From Planctomycetota bacterium (GTDB lineage: Bacteria; Planctomycetota; UBA8742; SKZP01; JAIOTL01): DNA of 18,839 nucleotides. The position numbers were made by a program, and so were the translations under genes. The notes beneath the pieces are model-generated. The model saw nothing but the letters and a program-made list of their open reading frames with translations. It searched no databases and had not been told where the DNA came from. Position 1 is the stretch's first letter. The number at the start of each line of letters is the position of its first letter. This document shows positions 8,772-14,629 of this stretch, in pieces. The stretch is taken from NCBI GenBank assembly GCA_021106775.1, contig JAIOTL010000007.1, forward strand, positions 1 through 18,839. Direction: 5' to 3'.

Positions 8772-8900
8772 TAGTGCACTGTAACTTAAATTTTGCAACA
8801 TTGTCGGTAGGTCAGGCATCTTGCCTGACACTCAGCATCAATATTAACAGGCAGGGATGCCTGTTCTACCGTTCACTGAAACTTCTGTTACAGTGTACTA
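8772..8900. mobile_element. MITE-like palindromic element with TA ends
   Basis: The outer terminal inverted repeats are 8772-8785 (TAGTGCACTGTAAC) and 8887-8900 (GTTACAGTGTACTA), 14 bases with one mismatch. If the terminal TA on each side is the target duplication, the 12-base ends GTGCACTGTAAC/GTTACAGTGTAC fit a Tc1-mariner/IS630-type MITE (inference from general knowledge of that group). Nested inside is a second inverted repeat, 8805-8827 versus 8848-8871, built around CAGGCATCTTGCCTG and CAGGCAGGGATGCCTG. There is no coding capacity in the 129 bases. It lies between the large helical gene and priA, and its right end is 34 bases before the priA start. Confidence 0.65.
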
Positions 8901-8934
8901 GCACAGATTATATGGACTTTAATTCGAGAATGCT

Positions 8935-11286
8935 GTGAGCAAAAGAAAACTCTTCGATTTTGACGATGATTTTGACAAAAAACACGATAAGAAACGTGAA
9001 AAGCCTGAAAAAAAGCTAAGTTCCGTAAAAGAGCATGGAAAATGGTTCACAGGTGAGTTCAAAATCGCACGCATGGCATTGCCTATTCCCGTTCATTCAT
9101 ACTACGATTATGTTATTCCTCGCCCGATTGAAGATATTATAAAAGTCGGCATGCGGCTTCGAGTGCCGTTCCGGTCGCGCAATTTCATCGGTGTGTGCGT
9201 GGAAATCATCGATGAAACCCTCGAAAAAGGCTCTCGACAACTCAAGGAAGTCATTGAAGTCATTGACAATGAGCCAATAATCACACAGGAAATCCTTCAT
9301 CTTTGCAGCTGGATATCAGATTATTATTGCTCACCAATTGGCGAGACAATTAATGCTGCTGTCCCCGGTGGAGTCGCTAAAAAACACAAATCCGCCAAAA
9401 AAATCATTGTTCGACCCAATATTCCTGAAGGCGAGGAGCAGAAAACCATCGAAACAATGGAAAACAACGGTAGGACACGTAAGCAGGCAAAAATTCTCAA
9501 GATGCTTTACAATTTCCATAGGGATATCACGCCCAATGACCTGATACAAAAACTCGGTATCTCCATGTCACCGATTCAAACTTTGCGCAGAAACGGACTA
9601 ATTCGCTTTGACAAAATCGACATTGATACTCCTTATGTGGGTAATTACAAGGATAGCTTGAAAAAGGACATTGTTTTGACAGCTCAGCAAGAGCAAGCAA
9701 TCGCGACAATTAGAAAATGGTTGAAAAAGGGCAAATTCTCAGCATTTCTGCTTCAGGGTGTTACAAGTTCGGGCAAAACTGAAGTTTACATTCATGCCAT
9801 TTCAGAGGTTCTGAATAATAGTGGCAGCTCAATCTTTCTGGTGCCTGAAATCGCCCTAACTCCTCAGACCATTGCGCGTGTTCGTGACAGGTTCGGCAAA
9901 ACCGTCGCTGTCTGGCATTCGGCAATGGGTGCAAAGGAGCGTCGTTCTCAGTGGAAGTCGATTCTTTCAGGTGAATCGAAAGTTGTTATCGGTGTTCGAT
10001 CTGCTGTTTTCGCTCCAGTTAAAAAGCTAAAACTGATAATCGTAGATGAGGAGCATGAAACAACGTATAAACAGCAGAACAATCCGCGATACAATGCTCG
10101 GGATGTGGCGGTTCAGCGTGCTTTTATGAATAATGCCTGTGTCGTACTTGGTTCAGCAACTCCAAGCATTGAATCGCGAGCCAATGCTGAGAACAACAAA
10201 TATCGGTTTCTTAAACTAGATAATCGGGTCGGAGAAGGTAAGCTGCCCAAGCTCGTACTGGTTGACATGCGCATTGAGTGCATCAAGCAGAAGCGTTACG
10301 CGGTTTTGTCGGAATATCTTGAGGATGAGCTGAATCAGCGTGTCTCAGCGGGTGAGCAAGCACTTTTGTTCATTAATCGACGAGGTGCACATACGTATTT
10401 ACATTGTAAAGAGTGTGGATACGTCTTTGAATGTTCCAGTTGCAAGGTGGCGATGACATATCATCGTGATATTCAGAAACTTGTTTGTCATTACTGCTAC
10501 GACGCTGAAATTCTGCCTGAAACCTGTCCTAAATGCGGAAAAGAATCGATAGTTAGAGGAGGAATCGGAATTCAGGAAGTCGAAGCGGAAGTAATTCGGA
10601 AATTCCCAGAATATCGCGTAGCACGCATGGATTCTGACACAATGACGAATCGGGATGCATACGAACAAACTTTAGGCGCGTTTCGTGAAGGGAAAATCGA
10701 CGTGTTAATTGGCACACAGATGATTGCCAAGGGGCTAGATTTCCCGAACATCACGCTTGTTGGCGTAATCAGCGCGGATCAGATGATGTCTCTGCCGGAT
10801 TTCCGTGCATCCGAGCGTACATTCCAGATTATTTCTCAGGTGGCAGGTCGTGCAGGTCGTGGAAAAAAAGAAGGACTGGTAATAATCCAGTCGTTTAAAC
10901 CTGATGAATCTACGTTTCAACTGGCGATGCAGCACAGATTTGACACTTTTTTTCGCAAGGAAATCAACGATAGACGCGCAACCTTTTACCCGCCATACTG
11001 CAGAATACTTTTGCTAATCACAGAAAGCAAAAACGAAGCACAGGGATTCGATTTTATGACTGATTTACGGTCGAAAATCGAAGGTTTCGATATGCCGAGT
11101 AAGATTTCTATGCTGGGACCTACACCATCACTCCTTTCCAAAATCCGCGATAAATTCAGGCATCAGATTCTAATAAAACTGCCTGATTCAAAAAACGTCA
11201 GAAGACTGACTACTAAGCTGAAGGAAGTCAAAGTCCCACGAAACATCAAATTAATCATTGATGTTGACCCTTTCAATTTCCTCTAA
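8935..11286 (+). CDS. priA: primosomal replication restart helicase PriA (replication protein N')
   Basis: ATP-dependent 3'-5' helicase that rebuilds replication forks. Domain order is an N-terminal 3'-DNA-binding domain (about 45-145), a winged helix (about 180-230), helicase lobe 1 with Walker A GVTSSGKT (275-282), the DEEH box (371-374) and GSATPS, then a zinc region and lobe 2 with QVAGRAGRG. Eight cysteines at 491, 494, 500, 503, 518, 521, 531 and 534 have the same spacing as E. coli PriA. The C-terminal domain carries LGPTPSLLSKIRDKFRHQILIK. All motifs are intact, so it should be active. The start is GTG at 8935 with only a weak purine-rich site. About 44 residues precede the usual PriA N terminus (KIARMALPIPV) and are very rich in Asp, Lys and Glu. 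A later start cannot be excluded, but no better site is seen. A candidate terminator follows the stop. Confidence 0.97.
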   Translation: MSKRKLFDFDDDFDKKHDKKREKPEKKLSSVKEHGKWFTGEFKIARMALPIPVHSYYDYVIPRPIEDIIKVGMRLRVPFRSRNFIGVCVEIIDETLEKGSRQLKEVIEVIDNEPIITQEILHLCSWISDYYCSPIGETINAAVPGGVAKKHKSAKKIIVRPNIPEGEEQKTIETMENNGRTRKQAKILKMLYNFHRDITPNDLIQKLGISMSPIQTLRRNGLIRFDKIDIDTPYVGNYKDSLKKDIVLTAQQEQAIATIRKWLKKGKFSAFLLQGVTSSGKTEVYIHAISEVLNNSGSSIFLVPEIALTPQTIARVRDRFGKTVAVWHSAMGAKERRSQWKSILSGESKVVIGVRSAVFAPVKKLKLIIVDEEHETTYKQQNNPRYNARDVAVQRAFMNNACVVLGSATPSIESRANAENNKYRFLKLDNRVGEGKLPKLVLVDMRIECIKQKRYAVLSEYLEDELNQRVSAGEQALLFINRRGAHTYLHCKECGYVFECSSCKVAMTYHRDIQKLVCHYCYDAEILPETCPKCGKESIVRGGIGIQEVEAEVIRKFPEYRVARMDSDTMTNRDAYEQTLGAFREGKIDVLIGTQMIAKGLDFPNITLVGVISADQMMSLPDFRASERTFQIISQVAGRAGRGKKEGLVIIQSFKPDESTFQLAMQHRFDTFFRKEINDRRATFYPPYCRILLLITESKNEAQGFDFMTDLRSKIEGFDMPSKISMLGPTPSLLSKIRDKFRHQILIKLPDSKNVRRLTTKLKEVKVPRNIKLIIDVDPFNFL

Positions 11287-11291
11287 CCTGC

Positions 11292-11313
11292 GGATGCAGG
11301 CATCCATTTCTTT
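11292..11313 (+). terminator. candidate rho-independent terminator of priA
   Basis: The stem GGATG/CATCC with loop CAGG (11292-11305) is followed by ATTTCTTT, six bases after the priA stop. The stem is only five base pairs and the T-run is interrupted, so the call is moderate. The sequence also resembles the GATGCCTG-type repeats nearby. Confidence 0.4.
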
Positions 11314-11336
11314 GCGTCCCCTGTGCATATTTCACC

Positions 11337-11365
11337 GATTCTGTAGGTTTTGAATAGAAATAACC
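11337..11365 (+). repeat. direct repeat unit, copy 1
   Basis: Shares the core TCTGTAGGTTTTGAA (exact over 14 bases from CTGTAGG), then an A-rich AGAAA..AACC tail, with copy 2 at 11476-11505. The copies are 139 bases apart and in the same orientation. Function is unknown. Confidence 0.6.
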
Positions 11366-11406
11366 CCTCACCGAATCAAACTTCGCTTATCAGCTCGTTC
11401 TCTTCG

Positions 11407-11427
11407 ACTCCCCCACAAGGGAGGAGT
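11407..11427. repeat. ACTCC...GGAGT hairpin
   Basis: ACTCCCCC and GGGAGGAGT flank ACAA, forming an imperfect stem with one mismatch. It resembles short dispersed palindromes. No T-run follows, so it is not an evident terminator. Confidence 0.45.
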
Positions 11428-11475
11428 GATGTATGCCAGCAAATTTTCATTTACGTCACCAGTTTGAAGCACACA

Positions 11476-11505
11476 GAATCTGTAGGTTTTGAAGAGAAAA
11501 CAACC
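11476..11505 (+). repeat. direct repeat unit, copy 2
   Basis: Second copy of the unit at 11337-11365. It reads GAATCTGTAGGTTTTGAA, then AGAGAAAACAACC. It lies just upstream of the expanded inverted repeat. Confidence 0.6.
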
Positions 11506-11527
11506 TTTGTCATACTGCAGCACCTAT

Positions 11528-11730
11528 TGTCATTCTGAACGGAACGCAGTGAAGTGAAGAATCCAGGATGGTCATACACAAAACATCGATTAATACAAAA
11601 CATTTTGTCCAATGAAGATTCAGATTCAGAATTTTCCAGACATAGTTTAATTAAACAAATTCCACGTTTAACCTTCAGCGAGCCTGAATTCTTCGTTTCA
11701 CTCGCTTTGCTCGTTCCACTCAGAATGACA
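11528..11730. repeat. expanded inverted repeat (TGTCATTCTGA family), 115-base centre
   Basis: The left arm 11528-11567 begins TGTCATTCTGAACGG and ends GAAGAATCCAGG. The right arm 11683-11730 is its imperfect complement, ending CACTCAGAATGACA, with about eight extra bases. The 115-base centre has no gene and contains the palindrome TTTAATTAAA. Compared with the copy at 2925-3002 (10-base centre), the arms are the same family but the inside is much larger. Confidence 0.75.
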
Positions 11731-11734
11731 CGGG

Positions 11735-11758
11735 GTGGTTGAGCGGAGTCGAAACCAC
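11735..11758. repeat. GTGGTTGAG..GAAACCAC hairpin, copy 1
   Basis: GTGGTTGAGCGGAGTC followed by GAAACCAC forms a stem from GTGGTT with AACCAC. A near copy lies 37 bases downstream. Such elements are common dispersed palindromes in some bacterial genomes. Confidence 0.65.
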
Positions 11759-11771
11759 AAACGTTATCTGA

Positions 11772-11796
11772 GGTGGTTGAGGTTCTCGAAACCACC
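11772..11796. repeat. GGTGGTTGAG..GAAACCACC hairpin, copy 2
   Basis: Seven-base arms GGTGGTT/AACCACC surround GAGGTTCTCGA. Its GAGGTTCTCGAA core recurs inverted at 11843-11855. Confidence 0.65.
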
Positions 11797-11838
11797 AATG
11801 TTGCGTATTGCCTTTGAAATCATTGCCTTCGACTACGC

Positions 11839-11859
11839 TGCCTTCGAGAACCTCAGGCA
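11839..11859. repeat. TGCCT..AGGCA palindrome sharing the hairpin core
   Basis: TGCCTTCGAGAACCTC followed by AGGCA. The arms pair over five bases, and the centre is the reverse complement of the GAGGTTCTCGAA core at 11779-11790. This suggests a related element in the other orientation. Confidence 0.5.
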
Positions 11860-12033
11860 ACGTTTCTTCGATGTGTGCAAGTGGGCGTGCAGTAGGTAAA
11901 TAGTATAATACAAGCAGTTGTATGAGTGCAGTTCGTCCATATTTAATGCTAAATCGATTTCATAGCAATTTAATAGCAAAGTATAGGGAAATTATCTGGC
12001 AAACGCCTGCAAAACGCTACCTATCGCTAAATT

Positions 12034-12050
12034 GATGCCTGTGCTACCGA
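12034..12050. repeat. remnant of the GATGCCTGTnCTACCG repeat
   Basis: GATGCCTGTGCTACCG matches 8856-8871 inside the MITE-like element at 15 of 16 bases. The matching left arm is not visible, so this looks like a fragment. Confidence 0.4.
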
Positions 12051-12082
12051 CGTCTCTACAAAATCGACATTCGATGGTTTAC

Positions 12083-12100
12083 ATTTTGTCGAACGACAAA
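12083..12100. repeat. perfect palindrome after the TolC-family stop, weak terminator candidate
   Basis: TTTTGTC, loop GAAC, GACAAAA gives a seven-base-pair stem two bases beyond the TolC-family stop codon (minus strand). The A/T-rich ends could serve as A- and U-tracts of a bidirectional terminator, but no separate T-run follows. Confidence 0.35.
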
Positions 12101-12102
12101 AA

Positions 12103-13704
12103 TTATTCGAGGTAATCTTCGGGTAATACACCGGTTGATTTTTTTAGCTCAGCAATGGCAAGTTTTAGACTGATTTTCGCACTGATTTCATCGCGGTTCG
12201 CCTGCTCAAGCTCGTTCTGATACTCCTGAACCTGGAAATCCGTTGCTTCGCCAAGTTTTCGTAGCTCTTTCTCTGATTTTAGCTGTTTTTCCGCCAATTC
12301 CTTCGCAATTTTCGATGCTTTGTATGTCATGTTTGCTGCCTGGATTTTACGAATCGCTTTCAAAACGTCCGTGATAATCGAAACCTCTGCTGAACGCTTC
12401 GAAAAAACTGCTTTTTCCCGATTAATCTGAGCTTTCTTATATTTCGCCCGTTCACTGCGATTTCCAAGCGGATAGCTGAATTCAAAACCCACCTCAAATT
12501 CCGTGTTACTCGTATTCCAAAGGTATTCCATTGCTTTACCAAAATCGTTGCCAGCACCGCTAAAATTAAATCCGAGAATTAAATCCAGATTCGGCATTAA
12601 CTGGTCTTCCTGATATTTGACATTATCCTCAGCGGTTTTCAGAGAAAGATTGGACTGTTTCAGCTCTGGTCGAATTGATAATGCTTTGCGAATATGCGTT
12701 TTAGCGTCGATAAAATCCTTCAGGTTTTCACCGATATCCATGCTGTATTCTCTCGGTTTTACAAGAACGAACAATCCACCCTTAACCAGCTCGACTACCC
12801 GGTCAGGCGAAATCAGTGCAAGCAAAGTATCTGATGCGTCTCGAACAGATTTCGCTTTCTCAATTAAGTCCTTTTTCTTGGATTCAAGCTGAGCTTGTGC
12901 TGCAAAAACGTTAATACCGGTTGCTAAACCCGCAGCTTTCTTACGTTTGATGATGTCAACTTCGTCTTTGGCAAGTAACATCGCACTGAAAGTTACGTTA
13001 TAATCCTCAATTGCATAAACTTCACTCCAAAATCCGTTCACGATATTATAAATCAGGTCGAGCTTTACCTGGTCAAACATCGCTTCTTTAATCTGTTTTG
13101 AGATGTCAGCAATGTCAATAGAGTATCGATTCTGCTCTAATCCAAAGTTTTTAAGCAGATTCTGTCGGAGTTTTATCGAAACTCGTGCTGAATCACTCGT
13201 CTGCTGATATGTTGAATCCGTTTCCGTATTCGCATAATTCATGCCGAACGTAAGTGAAGTCCCTGTTTCAAAAGCTTTAGTGAATCCAATGTTTGTTACC
13301 CATCTGTCTTCTTCCGAGCCGGTAAAAACATTCTCGATAGTACTTTGCTTGATTCTTTTGTATGTTGTGCTTGCGGGAAAAACGAAATCGACCTGCGATT
13401 CCGCCAACTCTTTATCGGCATCTGCAAGTTTTGACTCCAGTTCTGAAGATTGAAGCGAAAAATTCTGTGCCAATCCCATAAACACACATTCTTCAAGACT
13501 CAAAGGCAAAACATCTTCTTTGCCAGTCCTAAGAAGCGAAAACGGATCGCGTGTAATAACAGTTTCGTCGAATATTCCATCTTCATCATCAGTTTTATCC
13601 TGCGAAATCGTGACACTGTCAGATGCAACTAGAAAGACTAATATCAAAAGTGCTGACAATATCGCTTTTTGCCTCTGCGGAAGCCAATGTTTACAGTTTG
13701 GCAA
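12103..13704 (-). CDS. TolC-family outer-membrane efflux channel protein
   Basis: Outer-membrane channel component for efflux pumps or type I secretion (OEP family). About 533 residues with a signal peptide core (AILSALLILVFLVASDS). Two homologous halves follow, each with long helices and short beta strands: LSLEECVFMGLAQNFSLQSSELE near residue 70, the strand pair FGMNYANTETDSTY...ARVSIKLRQNLL, and a second half with AQAQLESKKKDLIEKAKSVRDASDTLL, FEFSYPLGNRSERAKYKKAQ and LRKLGEATDFQVQEYQNELEQANRDE. The start is a TTG at 13704, because GGAGG lies five bases before it. The frame also allows a TTG at 13716, but that is at the ribosome site itself. No membrane-fusion or pump gene is adjacent, so its partner is unknown. 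It is divergent from the lipoprotein gene, with 382 bases between. Confidence 0.88.
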   Translation of the reverse strand: MPNCKHWLPQRQKAILSALLILVFLVASDSVTISQDKTDDEDGIFDETVITRDPFSLLRTGKEDVLPLSLEECVFMGLAQNFSLQSSELESKLADADKELAESQVDFVFPASTTYKRIKQSTIENVFTGSEEDRWVTNIGFTKAFETGTSLTFGMNYANTETDSTYQQTSDSARVSIKLRQNLLKNFGLEQNRYSIDIADISKQIKEAMFDQVKLDLIYNIVNGFWSEVYAIEDYNVTFSAMLLAKDEVDIIKRKKAAGLATGINVFAAQAQLESKKKDLIEKAKSVRDASDTLLALISPDRVVELVKGGLFVLVKPREYSMDIGENLKDFIDAKTHIRKALSIRPELKQSNLSLKTAEDNVKYQEDQLMPNLDLILGFNFSGAGNDFGKAMEYLWNTSNTEFEVGFEFSYPLGNRSERAKYKKAQINREKAVFSKRSAEVSIITDVLKAIRKIQAANMTYKASKIAKELAEKQLKSEKELRKLGEATDFQVQEYQNELEQANRDEISAKISLKLAIAELKKSTGVLPEDYLE

Positions 13705-14086
13705 TATTACCTCCAATCGTATTACTCATAATTTACTTACAAAATCAGAAAACTAAAGTTTTATTCCGAATAATTTTGACTTCGTTGTTTATTTATAAAG
13801 TATATTTTATAAAATATTTTTACTATCTTTGAGAATTTTACAAACTCAATTGATTTTACACCTTCTTTTAAAAAAAATGTTCTGCGAAGTGAGAAAATTT
13901 TAAGGTTTTTAAATTTTTCAGGTAATAATTCTTTATGCTAAACAAACAGTAATATTTCTTTGATGTTAAGAATTTCATTGTTAATTTGTTTATGATTATA
14001 AAGTTGTGTGACATATTTACATAATTTTGTTCTTAACTTTGAGTGAAGTTTATTAGAAATTAAGCACGAATTGTGAGGAAAATAAA
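13705..14086. promoter_or_regulatory. AT-rich divergent intergenic region
   Basis: 382 bases between the TolC-family gene and the lipoprotein gene, strongly AT-rich, with no gene. It contains the perfect 16-base palindrome ATATTTTATAAAATAT at 13802-13817, an obvious site for a dimeric regulator or simply AT-rich promoter DNA. A shorter AACTT/AAGTT dyad lies at about 14036-14050, before the lipoprotein start. I could not assign clear -35/-10 pairs. Confidence 0.5.
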
Positions 14087-14440
14087 ATGAAATTAGTTGC
14101 AACGGTTGCAATGTTCTTAATATTGCTTAATTTTGTCGGTTGCGGTATGACATCCGTGGTAAAAGTCGGAATGACAATGCAGCAGGCGAACGAAATCATG
14201 CTTAACAACGATTCCAAAGAATTTTACCTTAAGGATTCAACTTGGGGTACGACAGCATGGAAAGTTTACACATTGCCCAACAACACTTGCATTGAGCTTT
14301 ATTCCGATAATGCCAAGTCACTGATAATTTCCACAATCACAATTGGTGAAAAAGGCAAAGGATACTGGATTAACTCAAGTAACCCCAAAAATGAAACCGT
14401 TGATAAAATCGACATTTCCGATTACGAAAAAGAAGATTAA
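14087..14440 (+). CDS. small predicted lipoprotein, possibly BamE/SmpA-like
   Basis: 117 residues. The N terminus has Lys2, a hydrophobic core (LVATVAMFLILLNF) and a lipobox FVGC with the acylated Cys at about residue 19, so it is a lipid-anchored envelope protein. The segment VVKVGMTMQQANEIM after the Cys resembles the first helix of the SmpA/OmlA (BamE) fold, where GMT plus a helix is typical. Later strands WKVYTLPNNTCIELYS fit loosely. This is a weak, inferred match. The ATG has GAGGA seven bases upstream. A probable terminator follows, so it is likely transcribed separately from the pilus-type genes. Confidence 0.75.
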   Translation: MKLVATVAMFLILLNFVGCGMTSVVKVGMTMQQANEIMLNNDSKEFYLKDSTWGTTAWKVYTLPNNTCIELYSDNAKSLIISTITIGEKGKGYWINSSNPKNETVDKIDISDYEKED

Positions 14441-14459
14441 CTCCCCCGAATGTATATGC

Positions 14460-14482
14460 GCAGATTTTCTGCTTTTCTTTTC
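14460..14482 (+). terminator. candidate rho-independent terminator after the lipoprotein gene
   Basis: The stem GCAGA/TCTGC with a TTT loop (14460-14472) is followed directly by TTTTCTTTTC. The stem is short but the T-run is good. Confidence 0.45.
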
Positions 14483-14629
14483 AACATCAACAATAGGGCA
14501 TATAACTTTAAGTCCTATGGACAATGCTGTGAGTAAAAGCAGGTTTACCTGTCGATGAGCTAAATTTTTCTTGAGGATTGTTCTCAGGGATATATATTAG
14601 GATGATTATTAAATATATTGAGGTTAAGA
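14483..14629 (+). promoter_or_regulatory. leader region of the PilM-PilN gene cluster
   Basis: 147 bases between the preceding terminator and the PilM-PilN start. Two small hairpins are visible: GTCC-TAT-GGAC (14512-14522) and CAGG-TTTA-CCTG (14540-14551). The cluster must be transcribed from here or further upstream. No known riboswitch could be matched. Confidence 0.35.

Larger units (their letters stand above)
11287..12102. other. 816-base non-coding repeat cluster
   Basis: This is the long spacer between the convergent priA and TolC-family genes. I find no credible gene. The open frames here run through palindromic repeats. It holds, in order, a terminator-like stem, two direct copies of an approximately 29-base unit, a CTCCC/GGGAG hairpin, an expanded TGTCATTCTGA inverted repeat, two GTGGTTGAG..GAAACCAC hairpins, a TGCCT/AGGCA palindrome sharing their core, a short GATGCCTGTGCTACCG remnant, and a perfect palindrome just after the TolC-family stop. 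The stretch 11864-12030 contains nothing I recognise. Confidence 0.8.

Noticed and set aside
11451..11798. Reverse open frame of 115 codons in the repeat cluster
   Set aside because: It is read through the palindromic repeats (peptides such as VILSGTSKASETKNSG) and has no ribosome site or family signal.
11287..12102. CRISPR array
   Set aside because: The repeats here are palindromic elements of several families, with irregular spacing and no regular repeat-spacer pattern.
14034..14041. TAnnTTTG motifs as Bacteroidota-type promoters (also at 13824-13831, and 6549-6556 on the minus strand)
   Set aside because: The partner TTTG at -33 is not correctly spaced at any of them, and a six-base match is expected by chance in AT-rich spacers.
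14523..14533. AATGCTGTGAG shared with the priA start region (8929-8939)
   Set aside because: An 11-base match within nearly 19 kb is expected by chance, and the surroundings differ.
14343..14558. Plus-strand open frame overlapping the end of the lipoprotein gene
   Set aside because: It starts inside the lipoprotein gene without a ribosome site and crosses the terminator-like stem.
14490..14560. Match to a c-di-GMP (GEMM) or purine riboswitch before the PilM-PilN gene
   Set aside because: The segment GGTTTACC and the small hairpins look superficially similar, but the conserved core of neither class can be laid out.
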